Origin: an uncultured Eggerthella sp.
GTDB lineage: Bacteria; Actinomycetota; Coriobacteriia; Coriobacteriales; Eggerthellaceae
Assembly: GCA_900546175.1 (NCBI GenBank)
Contig: URBX01000007.1
Location: 1-64,000, forward strand
Reading direction: 5' to 3'
DNA length: 64,000 nt
Below are positions 41,132-50,300 of this stretch, one piece after another (the stretch's first letter is position 1; every line of letters starts with the position of its first letter). The notes below the pieces were generated by a model, which saw only the letters and a list, made by a program, of their open reading frames with translations, had not been told where the DNA came from and ran no database searches. The position numbers and the translations under genes are program-made.

Positions 41132-41277
41132 TTAAACCAGCGGCGCGGGCGTGTTACGCCAGCGGTGCAGCATATTAGACCAGCGTATCTTCCAGCGGCG
41201 TTAGCTCGTTACGCCAGCGTTGTTTTAGAGGCACCAGAGCCGTTACGTAAGTGGGTAGCGCATTAAACCAGCGGCGC
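41132..41277 (+). repeat. CCAGCG repeat cluster overlapping the nnrE stop
   Basis: TTAAACCAGCGGCGC at 41263-41277 encodes the last codons and stop of nnrE on the minus strand, and an exact copy lies at 41132-41146. Between them are CCAGCGG or CCAGCG variants near 41159, 41180, 41192 and 41214, spaced about 12-25 bases. Confidence 0.8.
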
Positions 41278-41934
41278 CAAAATGCTCTCTCCTAGATAGC
41301 GAGCGCACGGCTCCATAGCAAAGGCAGGTTTGTATGCAATCATAGTAACGGTTGCATCTGCTATAAAACACGGGTTACTTGCCGCCCCAGTATCTGCCGA
41401 AATGCCACTCGGGATATCAATAGCCAAACAAAAGACATCTCTTCGTGTGCGTTCTTGATTTGCTAAAGAAATCCAGGTATCAAAAGGCGCCCTGATAGAG
41501 CTTTGTGAAAAGCCCGTACCTAAAATTCCATCGATAATCACATCTGCTTGAGCAAGAAGTGATATCAGTTCTCCAGTAGACGGATTGAGATAGAGGTGAG
41601 GTGTTTTCGAGGGCGCTCCTGCCCACAAGGCACAAAGCTCCACGGCTGTTTCGCATGCAGGTTCTGCTTTTATATCTTCAGCCGCCCGAGCGCTTACTAA
41701 CGAAACGTCCCAGCCTGCTTGTGCTAATAGATGAGCAACAACCCAGCCATCGCCGCCATTGTTGCCTGATCCAGCAAAAACAACCGCTTTTTTCCCTTCC
41801 TTTTCGGGAAACTTTTCCAGCAGATAGCGGTATACGCTTTGTCCTGCACGCGCCATAAGTTCTTTGAGCGGAGTTCCCTGGGCGGCTATTTCCTGCTCTT
41901 TTTTTACAACTTCCGCTACGGGTAAAACATGCAT
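41263..41934 (-). CDS. nnrE: NAD(P)H-hydrate epimerase (YjeF N-terminal domain)
   Basis: Epimerises damaged R-NAD(P)HX so that the S form can be repaired. The 223-residue product is a single YjeF_N domain with GSGNNGGDGWVVAHLL near residues 56-71, the IIDGILGTGF segment and LAIDIPSGISADTG. Most bacterial homologues are fused to the dehydratase NnrD; here the product ends after the epimerase domain, so NnrD must be elsewhere. It lies 24 bases after the flavodoxin gene on the same strand. Its stop-codon end belongs to a repeat cluster. Confidence 0.87.
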   Translation of the reverse strand: MHVLPVAEVVKKEQEIAAQGTPLKELMARAGQSVYRYLLEKFPEKEGKKAVVFAGSGNNGGDGWVVAHLLAQAGWDVSLVSARAAEDIKAEPACETAVELCALWAGAPSKTPHLYLNPSTGELISLLAQADVIIDGILGTGFSQSSIRAPFDTWISLANQERTRRDVFCLAIDIPSGISADTGAASNPCFIADATVTMIAYKPAFAMEPCARYLGESILAPLV

Positions 41935-41958
41935 TTTATTTACCCTTTCTAAGAAAAA

Positions 41959-42492
41959 CTACCAAATAATAGGTCCAATAACGCGCTTGAGCCATCCTTC
42001 GATTGCAATTGCGCAGTTGCTTGCCTGATTTGAGGCAATGGCAATACCTTCTTCGTGAATAGCATCAGGACATACGCGCATGATGTCGTCTTGGGCGTGT
42101 CCCATACCGTCTCCTTCATGAATGCAGAACGGAAGAATAGTTTTATCTTCGAAGTCGAAGCTTTCTAAAAAAGTGAGCACAGCCATAGGAACGGTATTGC
42201 CATAGGAAGGAAAACCAATAAAGATCTCATCGTAATCGTCTAAATCACGAGGAAGAATCTTCAATTCAGGACGAGCGTCTGCCTTCTGATGAGCTAACGC
42301 CTGTTCAAGGCATTGTTGATAATTGTCTGAATAAGGCTCCAGCTGTTCAATTCTGAAAAGAGAACCTTCAGTAAAAGAAGCAATGCGATGAGCCACTAGT
42401 TCAACGGCAGTTTTTTCAACGAAAGAAGAGACGTCTGGTGCGTTTTCGGTATTTTCACAGCTTGGTACATAGTAAGCAACAAGAAAAGCCAT
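41959..42492 (-). CDS. Flavodoxin-family protein
   Basis: 177 residues resembling the Flavodoxin_4 group. It has the central DDYDEIFIGFPSYGNTVPMAVLTFLESFDF and the following strand LPFCIHEGDG. The N-terminal phosphate loop is atypical (YVPSCENTEN rather than T/S-x-T-G-N-T), so FMN binding is plausible but not certain. The start follows aggaga. It is probably cotranscribed with nnrE downstream and separated from purL by a terminator. Confidence 0.78.
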   Translation of the reverse strand: MAFLVAYYVPSCENTENAPDVSSFVEKTAVELVAHRIASFTEGSLFRIEQLEPYSDNYQQCLEQALAHQKADARPELKILPRDLDDYDEIFIGFPSYGNTVPMAVLTFLESFDFEDKTILPFCIHEGDGMGHAQDDIMRVCPDAIHEEGIAIASNQASNCAIAIEGWLKRVIGPIIW

Positions 42493-42587
42493 CTATTCTC
42501 CTAAAAGACAGTAAACAAAACAAAGTACGAGCAAAATAGGTGCTTCAAAGCGAAAGGCAGATGAAACGAGGCGTGAGTCAGCCAGGC

Positions 42588-42620
42588 AAAAAAAGAAAAG
42601 CGCCGAGAGTACCTCGGCGC
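42588..42620 (-). terminator. Terminator of purL
   Basis: On the minus strand GCGCCGAG (42620-42613) pairs with CTCGGCGC (42607-42600) around five bases, followed by TTTTCTTTTTTT. Confidence 0.9.
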
Positions 42621-42632
42621 CATACCTCTTTT

Positions 42633-45600
42633 TTAGCTCAAGAAGTAATTTACGCCACCTTCGATAAGAGGTTGGTAATTATCTCCAGGAACATTCTTGT
42701 AAAGGCCGTTACCACTACGTTCGGTGTGACCCATCTTGCCTAAAATTCTGCCATCAGGACTGGTAATGCCTTCAATGGCAAGAACAGAGCCGTTAGGGCA
42801 AACGCTCATGTCTAAGGAAGGGTTGCCTGCTTCATCAACATACTGAGTTGCAATCTGACCATTTGCTTTAAGCTGGGCAAGCAATTCGTCAGAAATTACG
42901 AAGCGGCCTTCGCCATGACTAATAGCAATATTGTGGATGTCTCCTACTTGGCATAGAGAAAGCCAAGGGCTCAAAGAAGAAGCAACGCGAGTGCGAACTA
43001 AACGACTCTGATGACGACCAATATTGTTAAACGTAAGGGTAGGGCAAGAATCATCCATTGGGCGAATGTCGCCGTAAGGAACAAGACCAAGCTTTACCAA
43101 CGCCTGGAAGCCATTGCAGATACCTAACATCAAGCCGTCTCGGTTTTGAAGAAGGTTGCGCACTGCTTCAGTCACTTCAGGAGAGCGGAAGAATGCGGTA
43201 ATGAACTTTGCAGAACCGTCAGGTTCGTCGCCGCCCGAGAAGCCGCCTGGAAGCATGATAATCTGACTGTTATTGATAGCCTTAACCAACTTCTGAGTGC
43301 TTTCCACAACAGCATTTGGTGAAAGGTTGTTGATAACTAAGATTTCTGCTTTTGCACCTGCGCGTTCAAATGCTTTTGCGGTGTCGAATTCGCAGTTGGT
43401 GCCTGGGAATACTGGGATAATAACGCGTGGTTTTGCGGTGATAGTTTCCAAGGTTAAAGGAAGCTTTTCGGTGTAGCTAATTTGTTCAACGCAAGGACCT
43501 TCTCCGCGATAAGGGAATACTGGCTCAAGCGTGCCTTCCCATGCTTCTTGAATGTCTGCTAAGTTGATAGTCTCACCCGCAACACTCCAGAGGTAATCCT
43601 GGGTTGTGGTGCCAATCTCTTCAACAATTGCACCGTTTTCGCACGCATTTGCAATAAGCTGTGCTGCTGACAGACAAGAAGTCTTGTCGGCAGTTGCTGC
43701 AGCATTGGTGAGTTCAACAATAAAGGAGCCGTATGCAGGAACGAAAAGACCCGCTGCATCTTCGCCAAAGGCATCCGATGCAAACGCCAAGCCAATTCCA
43801 TTACCTACGCACATTTTGAAGAGAGCTTCAGCATGGCCGCCATAGCCAGGAGTTGAAACAGCGGCAGCGTATCCGTTACCAATAAGCTCTTCAACCAAGT
43901 TCATAACGGCAAGCAAGCTGTCGGAATCTGGAGTAATGCCGTCTTCCTGGTATTCGGGAGAAATGCCAATTACGCGGCTACCAGCTGCTTTAAATTCGGG
44001 CGAAGTAATACGATCAACCTTGCCGCATGCGGTAGCAAAGCTTACTAAGGTTGGAGGAACGTCTAAGTTTTCGAACGAACCTGACATTGAGTCTTTGCCG
44101 CCAATTGAACCAACTTCCAAATCAAGTTGAGCCATCAAAGAGCCTAACAATGCAGCGGTTGGCTTGCCCCAACGCTCAGGATCTTGGCGCAGGCGCTCAA
44201 AGTATTCCTGGAAGCTGAAGTATGATTCAGTGCGTTTAAAGCCAGAAGCAATCAGTTTTGCCAAGCTTTCAACAACCGCAATATAAGAGCCGGTAAATTG
44301 GTCTGCTTCTGTTAAGTAAGGATTGAAGCCCCATGCCATACCAGAGCAGGTATTGGTTTCTCCCTCAACAGGAAGTTTTGCAGCCATAGCCAGCGAAGGG
44401 GTGAGCTGATACTTGCCGCCAAATGGCATAAGTACGGTAGCTGCGCCAATGGTTGAGTCAAAGCGCTCAGATAAGCCCTTGTTGGAACAGATGTTTAAGT
44501 CGGTTACCACAGAGGTGAGCTTTTCAGCAACGCTTTCGCCGGCCCATTCTTTGGAATATTCTTTGCCTGCGCATACATGAACGGTAGTGCTCTTTGGGGC
44601 ACCGTTAGAAGCTAAGAATTCGCGGCTTACGTTAATAATTGGTGTACCGCGCCATTCCATGATTACTCTGCCGGTATCGGTAACGTCCGCGATAGGAGTT
44701 GCTTCAAGGTTTTCTTCAGTTGCGTACTCAATGAATTTCTCAACGTTTTCAGCCGCCAAAACAACAGCCATACGCTCTTGGCTTTCTGCGATAGCAAGTT
44801 CGGTGCCGTCAAGACCTTCGTATTTCTTTGGCACGCGATCAAGATATACATGAATTGCGTCTGCCAATTCTCCAACAGCAACAGAAACACCGCCAGCGCC
44901 GAAGTCATTGCAGCGCTTAATCATTTCAGTAGCTTCTTTTCTGCGGAATAAACGCTGAATCTTGCGTTCTACTGGTGGGTTGCCTTTTTGAACTTCCGCA
45001 CCGCAAGATTCCAAGCTGTCAAGATTGTGGGCTTTCGAAGAACCTGTTGCGCCTCCAATACCGTCACGACCAGTGCGGCCACCAAGCAAAACAACAACGT
45101 CACCAGGAGCAGGAACTTCGCGCTTTACGTGATCTGCTGGGGTAGCAGCACTTACCGCACCAATTTCCATGCGCTTAGCTTCGTAGCCTGGATGATAGAT
45201 TTCATTAACCTGGCCTGTTGCCAAGCCGATCTGGTTACCATAAGAAGAGTAGCCAGCAGCTGCCGTGGTAACGAGCTTGCGCTGAGGAAGCTTTCCTTCA
45301 CGTGTTTCAGAAACAGGAACAAGCGGATTAGCAGCACCGGTTACGCGCATTGCCTGGTATACATAGCTACGACCACTCAAAGGGTCACGAATGCATCCGC
45401 CCAAGCAGGTTGCTGCACCACCAAAAGGTTCAATTTCGGTTGGATGATTGTGGGTTTCGTTCTTGAAGAGGTAGAGCCAATCCTGCTCTTCACCATCAAC
45501 ATCAACCTTTACTTTTACGGTGCAAGCGTTGATTTCCTCGGATTCGTCCAAGGTTGTTAAAATTCCCTGAGACTTGAGGTATTTTGCACCAATGGAGGCC

Positions 45601-46406
45601 ATGTCCATAAGACAAAGATCTTTTTCGTCTCGCCCTAATTCATGGCGAAGTTCAAGGTATTTATTGAAAGCTTCTTCTGCCTTCTTATCATCGAAGGTGA
45701 TGGTTTCAAGAACAGTGCCGAAAGTGGTGTGACGACAGTGATCAGACCAATACGTGTCAACCATTTTGATTTCGGTGATGGTAGGGTTGCGTTTTTCGGT
45801 CTCTTTAAAGTACTTCTGGAAGAAAACGATATCAGCAGTATCCATTGCAAGACCACGCTGAGCAATAAACGCTTCAAGGCCTTCTTGGTCAAGATCAATA
45901 AAACCTTCTACAATTTCAACATCTCCAGGAACAGGGTAGTTCATCTTGAGCGTTTCAATCTCTTCAAGAGAGGCTTCACGAGACTCAATTGGGTTAATCA
46001 AGTAGTGCTTGATTGCGGCAACATCTTCGTCAGAAAGAGCTCCCGACAAATAATAAAGCGTTGCACTGCGAACTTCTGGGCGTTCACCCTGGCTAATAAG
46101 CTGGATGCATTCGCTTGCTGAGTCTGCACGCTGATCAAATTGACCAGGAAGAAATTCAATAGCGAAAACTACCGCACCATTAGCTTCAGGGGCTTGGGTA
46201 GTTGCAATATCAGATTGTGGCTCACTGAAAACGGTAGGAATGCAAGAAGTGAACAAGGCGTCACTAATTCCTTCAACGTCGTAGCGATTAATCACACGAA
46301 GACCTTCAAGACCTTCGATGCCTAAAATGTCACGAAGCTCATGCTTGAGCTGTGTTGCTTCAACGTCGAATCCAGGTTTCTTTTCCACGTATACACGAGA
46401 AACCAT
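42633..46406 (-). CDS. purL: Phosphoribosylformylglycinamidine synthase, large fused form
   Basis: Converts FGAR to FGAM using glutamine and ATP. The 1257-residue product carries the N-terminal domain, the linker with TYWSDHCRHTTF, two AIRS-like halves (KNETHNHPTEIEPFGGA; GSIGGKDSMSGSF) and a C-terminal glutaminase with nucleophile in GICNGFQALV and ISHGEG. Synthase and glutaminase are therefore fused, with no PurS/PurQ needed. The open frame extends to 46532, but the ATG at 46406 follows gaaaggaaag and matches the family start. Monocistronic, divergent from xth. Confidence 0.96.
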   Translation of the reverse strand: MVSRVYVEKKPGFDVEATQLKHELRDILGIEGLEGLRVINRYDVEGISDALFTSCIPTVFSEPQSDIATTQAPEANGAVVFAIEFLPGQFDQRADSASECIQLISQGERPEVRSATLYYLSGALSDEDVAAIKHYLINPIESREASLEEIETLKMNYPVPGDVEIVEGFIDLDQEGLEAFIAQRGLAMDTADIVFFQKYFKETEKRNPTITEIKMVDTYWSDHCRHTTFGTVLETITFDDKKAEEAFNKYLELRHELGRDEKDLCLMDMASIGAKYLKSQGILTTLDESEEINACTVKVKVDVDGEEQDWLYLFKNETHNHPTEIEPFGGAATCLGGCIRDPLSGRSYVYQAMRVTGAANPLVPVSETREGKLPQRKLVTTAAAGYSSYGNQIGLATGQVNEIYHPGYEAKRMEIGAVSAATPADHVKREVPAPGDVVVLLGGRTGRDGIGGATGSSKAHNLDSLESCGAEVQKGNPPVERKIQRLFRRKEATEMIKRCNDFGAGGVSVAVGELADAIHVYLDRVPKKYEGLDGTELAIAESQERMAVVLAAENVEKFIEYATEENLEATPIADVTDTGRVIMEWRGTPIINVSREFLASNGAPKSTTVHVCAGKEYSKEWAGESVAEKLTSVVTDLNICSNKGLSERFDSTIGAATVLMPFGGKYQLTPSLAMAAKLPVEGETNTCSGMAWGFNPYLTEADQFTGSYIAVVESLAKLIASGFKRTESYFSFQEYFERLRQDPERWGKPTAALLGSLMAQLDLEVGSIGGKDSMSGSFENLDVPPTLVSFATACGKVDRITSPEFKAAGSRVIGISPEYQEDGITPDSDSLLAVMNLVEELIGNGYAAAVSTPGYGGHAEALFKMCVGNGIGLAFASDAFGEDAAGLFVPAYGSFIVELTNAAATADKTSCLSAAQLIANACENGAIVEEIGTTTQDYLWSVAGETINLADIQEAWEGTLEPVFPYRGEGPCVEQISYTEKLPLTLETITAKPRVIIPVFPGTNCEFDTAKAFERAGAKAEILVINNLSPNAVVESTQKLVKAINNSQIIMLPGGFSGGDEPDGSAKFITAFFRSPEVTEAVRNLLQNRDGLMLGICNGFQALVKLGLVPYGDIRPMDDSCPTLTFNNIGRHQSRLVRTRVASSLSPWLSLCQVGDIHNIAISHGEGRFVISDELLAQLKANGQIATQYVDEAGNPSLDMSVCPNGSVLAIEGITSPDGRILGKMGHTERSGNGLYKNVPGDNYQPLIEGGVNYFLS

Positions 46407-46615
46407 ATAGGCTTTCCTTTCGGACGAATTTTTGCATACATAAACAATAATAAAGGACGATGACGGTAATGGGGCTTTTTTTGTTGCTATATTCCCCAGT
46501 GGCGCCAGGAAATTCCGACCAAATACGAGCAATTTCAGTAAATTGATTACTGAGAAAAAATTGTGAACACGGTGCGGTAGAGTGTTTTGGCAAGAAAGAT
46601 AGAGAAAGAGAGACC

Positions 46616-47419
46616 ATGCGATTAATTTCTTGGAACGTAAATGGCCTTCGTGCAGTTATGAAAAAAGGCTTCATGGATATTTTTGACGAATTCAATGCGG
46701 ATGTCTTTGCGCTGCAGGAAACAAAATTGCAAGCAGGACAAATTGAGATGGAGCTTCCTGGATACCATCAGTATTGGAATTATGCTGAAAAGAAGGGCTA
46801 TTCGGGCACTGCGGTGTTTTGCAAAGAAAAACCTTTGCGCGTGCTCGACAAAATAGGTATTCCTGAACTTGATACTGAAGGCAGAATATTGGCGTTGGAG
46901 TTTGAAAACTACTGGTTTGTTAACGTGTATACCCCAAACGCTCAAAGTGAACTGAAGCGTCTTGATCATCGTATGGATTGGGATGATGCGTTCCGTGATT
47001 TCTGTAAATCTTTAGAGCAGGGCATTACCCCTGAGGATGCAAAAAAGCTAGCAGGTCCTTCGTCTTCACCAAAACCGGTAGTTATGACGGGTGACTTCAA
47101 CGTTGCTCATCAAGAAATTGACTTGAAGAACCCAAGAACAAACCGAGGCAATCCTGGTTTTTCTGACGAAGAGCGCGAAAAATTCACCAAGCTCCTTAAT
47201 GAGGGCTTTATTGATACGTTTCGCCTGCTCCACCCAAACTTAGAGGGCGCGTATTCATGGTGGTCGTATCGCTTTAATGCGCGGGCCAATAACGCGGGAT
47301 GGCGCATTGACTACTTCTTGGTAAGTCAGCAACTTCGCGAAAAGGTGGTTATGGCTCATATTTATGATGATGTTTTCGGTTCGGACCATTGCCCTGTAAG
47401 TGTAGAGTTGGATATTTAG
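46616..47419 (+). CDS. xth: Exodeoxyribonuclease III / AP endonuclease
   Basis: Base-excision repair enzyme cutting at abasic sites. The 267-residue EEP-fold product starts MRLISWNVNGLRAV, has the metal-binding Glu in LQETKLQ, TGDFNVAHQEIDLKNP, the YSWWSYRFNARANNAGWRIDY substrate loop and the catalytic end SDHCPV. It is an exact family-length match (B. subtilis ExoA-like). It starts after agagagacc and precedes folE on the same strand. Confidence 0.94.
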   Translation: MRLISWNVNGLRAVMKKGFMDIFDEFNADVFALQETKLQAGQIEMELPGYHQYWNYAEKKGYSGTAVFCKEKPLRVLDKIGIPELDTEGRILALEFENYWFVNVYTPNAQSELKRLDHRMDWDDAFRDFCKSLEQGITPEDAKKLAGPSSSPKPVVMTGDFNVAHQEIDLKNPRTNRGNPGFSDEEREKFTKLLNEGFIDTFRLLHPNLEGAYSWWSYRFNARANNAGWRIDYFLVSQQLREKVVMAHIYDDVFGSDHCPVSVELDI

Positions 47420-47499
47420 CACCTGCGAAAAAACGTAGTATCATACGATGAATCGAACGCGATGCCTAAGTCGCATTGTATGAATTAGTGAGGATAAGA

Positions 47500-48063
47500 G
47501 TGGATTTAGAAAAAATTGAACAGGGGGTACGCCTCATTTTAGAAGGCGTAGGCGAAGACCCTGAGCGTGAAGGTTTGAAAAAAACCCCTGAACGAGTAGC
47601 AAAAATGTACGAAGAGTGTTTCGCAGGACTCACTCAGGATCCTGCCGTACATTTTGAAACTACCTTTGATGAGCATCATCAGGAAATGGTTTTGGTGCGT
47701 GACATTCCGTTTTACTCGATGTGCGAGCACCATTTGGCACCATTTTTCGGTAAGGCTCATGTGGCCTATATTCCAAACAAAGAAGGTCGTGTGTGCGGCT
47801 TGTCAAAATTGGCTCGATTAGTTGACGTATACGCACGCAGGCCACAGGTTCAAGAACGTCTTACTTCCCAGATTGCAGATACCTTAGTTGAAATGCTGAA
47901 CCCAGAGGGAGTAATGGTGGTTATCGAAGCTGAGCATCTTTGCATGAGCATGCGCGGAGTAAAGAAGGCAGGAGCTCAAACGCGTACAAGTGCGGTTCGC
48001 GGTTCTTTCCAAAAAAACCATGCAACACGCGCTGAGGCTATGTCACTCATTTTCGCTGGCTAA
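47500..48063 (+). CDS. folE: GTP cyclohydrolase I
   Basis: Makes dihydroneopterin triphosphate, the first step in folate synthesis. The 187-residue product has the zinc ligands in [20 protein letters not shown] and HLCMSMRG, and the RPQVQERLT and GVKK segments. I chose the GTG at 47500, preceded by gaggata; the frame extends to a TTG at 47476. No other folate genes are close. Confidence 0.94.
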   Translation: MDLEKIEQGVRLILEGVGEDPEREGLKKTPERVAKMYEECFAGLTQDPAVHFETTFDEHHQEMVLVRDIPFYSMCEHHLAPFFGKAHVAYIPNKEGRVCGLSKLARLVDVYARRPQVQERLTSQIADTLVEMLNPEGVMVVIEAEHLCMSMRGVKKAGAQTRTSAVRGSFQKNHATRAEAMSLIFAG

Positions 48064-48175
48064 TAACGGTTTGGTTGCAATCTAATAAGCTACCGGACAA
48101 AAAAGAAGTTTTGTTGAAATCTATACGGGGTTTCTAGAGTAGAATACCCTATAGAAAAAATTGAAAGGATAAGTA

Positions 48176-48445
48176 ATGCGTTGTGTAATTTCCGTTTTAG
48201 GCAAAGACCGTAGCGGCATCGTAGCAGCAATTGCAAATGTTCTTGCCGATAACGCAGCAAACATTGACGATATCAGCCAGACCATCTTGGATGATATCTT
48301 CTCTATGACTATGCTCGTTACTATCAGCGAAGAAGAGGGCAGCTTCAATAAAGTTCAGGAAGCTCTTGATGCGGTAGGCGAAGACCTTGGTATTCAGGTT
48401 ATTATTCAGCGTGAAGACGTATTTCAGTTCATGTACAAAATCTAA
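48176..48445 (+). CDS. ACT-domain protein (UPF0237 type)
   Basis: 89 residues, a single ACT domain opening MRCVISVLGKDRSGIVAAIANVLADN with the conserved Asp-Arg-x-Gly-Ile-Val ligand-binding turn. Relatives bind amino acids and act as small regulatory proteins. In many bacteria this gene is followed by a UPF0210 gene; here it is not. The start follows gaaaggata. Confidence 0.87.
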   Translation: MRCVISVLGKDRSGIVAAIANVLADNAANIDDISQTILDDIFSMTMLVTISEEEGSFNKVQEALDAVGEDLGIQVIIQREDVFQFMYKI

Positions 48446-48476
48446 GTTGAACTAAGTTAGAGCGATATAAAACAGC

Positions 48477-48502
48477 AAAGCGGCATTACCTAGTGCCGCT
48501 TT
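48477..48502 (+). terminator. Possible terminator after the ACT gene
   Basis: AAAGCGGCA (48477-48485) pairs with TGCCGCTTT (48494-48502), but the T-tract is poor, so termination may be partial. Confidence 0.45.
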
Positions 48503-48527
48503 CACGTATGGAGCGAAAGGGAGCGAT

Positions 48528-49346
48528 ATGGAATTACAGGAGATGGTGTTCAACATTGCCTATGTCTGCATCATTATTATGCTGGTGTTTGTTCTTGGCG
48601 GTGACATTTTGAAGAAACGTAAAATGAGGAACACCTCTCTGGAAGAAGAGGAAGCCCTTGGTGAAACTCTTTCTGAATTGCCTCAAGACCAATTCCGCGT
48701 GTTGAAGGACGTTCGTGTTGTTTCTAAGTTGGGAAAATCACGTGCGGACTACATTATCGTGTCGGTATATGGCATCTTCGCTCTTGAGTTCCGTGCATTC
48801 TATATTCTTATTGGCGGTCATGAGTATTCGCAGAAGTGGAAGAAATCCATGCGCTTTAAGCGTGAGGACTTTATTAGCCCAATGTGGGTTGCAAAGGTTC
48901 ACAATGTTGCTATCAAGCAGGCTCTTGCTGATGCAGGAATTCAGGAACCAGAAAACATGCGTTACTTCGCGGTAGCAGGTTTCCCTAATTGTGCCGATCC
49001 AAGCTACTGTATTCTTGAAGAAAACACGAGCTTTGCAGGTAAAACTGATGAACTTCTTCCATGGATCGAATCCTGGGATTGCGAAGAGCCAGTCTTTACT
49101 ATTGAAGAAGTTGAAAAGATTGCAAAGGTAATTGAAGACTATTCCAAAAAAGTTGAAGCAATGCCTGATCCAGAGCCTTATAACATGAAGGAATTAGGTC
49201 TTCCAGAGGAATATAAGGCATTCACTCGTTTTGCTGATGACACTGAGTATCAAAACGCTCGTAAGGACGCTGCGCTTGCTCGTGCTATCAATGAAATGGA
49301 AGAGGAAGAAGAAGGCGAACAGGAAGACGGCAACCGCAAAGAATAG
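48528..49346 (+). CDS. NERD-like nuclease-related membrane protein
   Basis: 272 residues. One N-terminal membrane helix (about 5-26) is followed by a domain (about 60-170) with RVLKDVRVVSKLGKSRADYIIVSVYGIFALEFRA, resembling the NERD fold related to restriction-type nucleases. The C-terminal third is acidic (ending EEEEGEQEDGNRKE). The usual catalytic Asp and Gln/Glu-x-Lys positions are only partly recognisable, so nuclease activity is doubtful. It starts after gagcgaaagggagc. Confidence 0.7.
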   Translation: MELQEMVFNIAYVCIIIMLVFVLGGDILKKRKMRNTSLEEEEALGETLSELPQDQFRVLKDVRVVSKLGKSRADYIIVSVYGIFALEFRAFYILIGGHEYSQKWKKSMRFKREDFISPMWVAKVHNVAIKQALADAGIQEPENMRYFAVAGFPNCADPSYCILEENTSFAGKTDELLPWIESWDCEEPVFTIEEVEKIAKVIEDYSKKVEAMPDPEPYNMKELGLPEEYKAFTRFADDTEYQNARKDAALARAINEMEEEEEGEQEDGNRKE

Positions 49347-49351
49347 TGCCT

Positions 49352-49371
49352 GAAAAAGAACATTCTTTTTC
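49352..49371 (+). terminator. Weak hairpin after the NERD gene
   Basis: GAAAAAGAA pairs with TTCTTTTTC across two to four bases. The T-rich second arm may act as a poor terminator. Confidence 0.4.
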
Positions 49372-49418
49372 GCGTGTGTTGTTGCTAGACACATTTCTCA
49401 ACAAGGAGAGTGCATTCC

Positions 49419-49853
49419 ATGAATGCTTTGCCAACAGAAAAACCAAAAGGGATGCTTGAGGGCATCCCTTCTTCATATTCGGCCCTTGAGCGCGCCTTGG
49501 AGGTATCAAAGCGAACAGTTACTGTTGGTTTTGATTGGGATACCGTAGATGAGGTATGGGACAAGGTTGAAGAAGAATGCCAAGAACTAAAGGAGGCCTA
49601 CAAGCAAGGGGATAAAACCGAAATTCAGCTTGAAATGGGAGATGTTTTATTTTCTCTTGTTAATGTAGCTCGAAAAATGGGCGTCGATGCTGAAGAGGCA
49701 CTCCAAGCAACATGCGACAAGTTTAGCTGGCGCTGGGAGGCAATGGAGCAAATGGCTTTCCAGAAAGGCCAAAAGATAGGGGCTCTTTCTATGGATGAGT
49801 TGCAAGAGCTTTGGGATAAAGCAAAAGAGGTAGAAAAGGCAGAAAAGGCTTAA
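49419..49853 (+). CDS. mazG: MazG-like nucleoside triphosphate pyrophosphohydrolase
   Basis: Hydrolyses NTPs to NMP and pyrophosphate, and is thought to clear non-canonical nucleotides. The 144-residue product is a single MazG domain with the metal-binding EEECQELKEA (about residue 50) and ELEMGDVLFSLVNVAR motifs, then a helical end. Full-length MazG has two such domains, so this is the short type. I chose the ATG at 49419, eight to nine bases after aaggaga; a GTG at 49410 is also in frame. Confidence 0.88.
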   Translation: MNALPTEKPKGMLEGIPSSYSALERALEVSKRTVTVGFDWDTVDEVWDKVEEECQELKEAYKQGDKTEIQLEMGDVLFSLVNVARKMGVDAEEALQATCDKFSWRWEAMEQMAFQKGQKIGALSMDELQELWDKAKEVEKAEKA

Positions 49854-49922
49854 GCGCCCGAGTGAGTTTAGAGCGCAAATGGCTTTTCGAAAAGAAATTG
49901 GGTGAAGTGCGAAGAAAAAAGA

Positions 49923-49953
49923 GAAAACTAAACACCAGCACAAAGCTGGTGTT
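49923..49953 (-). terminator. Terminator of the putative small RNA
   Basis: On the minus strand AACACCAGC (49953-49945) pairs with GCTGGTGTT (49939-49931), followed by TAGTTTTCTC. It also faces the end of mazG. Confidence 0.75.
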
Positions 49954-50115
49954 ATAACGGAAAAGCGGAAAAGCGCTTCAAAAAGGTTCTCCCCGCAGCC
50001 CTAGGGGGATGGACCGCGGGGAGGTTCAGAAAAGAATCTCGCAAGAATCATTTCTGCGGCGGATGATTAGGAATCCACCGATACGGAATCGTGGCCTTGA
50101 GGGGACTAGCCACGC
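49923..50115 (-). ncRNA. Putative structured small RNA of unassigned family
   Basis: A run of hairpins with no ORF reads on the minus strand as a standalone gene. A perfect TATAAT (50125-50120) precedes stem CGTGGC/GCCACG (50114-50109 with 50095-50090) whose loop holds CCCC. An 8-bp stem follows (50080-50073 with 50064-50057), then CAGAAA/TTTCTG (50056-50051 with 50032-50027), then CTCCCCGC/GCGGGGAG (50023-50016 with 49996-49989) with a CCCCC loop. It ends in a terminator hairpin at 49953-49931. The second stem has a G-U pair on the minus strand but a C-A mismatch on the plus strand, which supports minus-strand transcription. Loop Cs recall the actinobacterial 6C motif, but the runs are shorter; I cannot assign a family. 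Confidence 0.55.
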
Positions 50116-50119
50116 CCTT

Positions 50120-50125
50120 ATTATA
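50120..50125 (-). promoter_or_regulatory. -10 element of the putative small RNA
   Basis: The perfect minus-strand hexamer TATAAT would place the start near 50113. The -35 is poor (TTTCAA at 17 bases). Confidence 0.45.
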
Positions 50126-50300
50126 TAATTATCAATAAGCTATTGAAATAACTAATCTATAGATTTTGTTTATATAGAAAAAATTTTTTGGCCCTTTACG
50201 TGGGGAATTATAAAATTTGAACACGTTTTAGATACTCTTTGATAGATATTTAAAATAATCAATGAGTCTTTCTAAGAGATTGCGAAAAGGAATACGAAAT

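Noticed and set aside
49923..50115. 6S RNA, SRP RNA or tmRNA
   Set aside because: There is no long central bubble with closing 5'/3' pairing, no GGAAGGAAGCAGCC-like SRP tetraloop region, and no tag reading frame.
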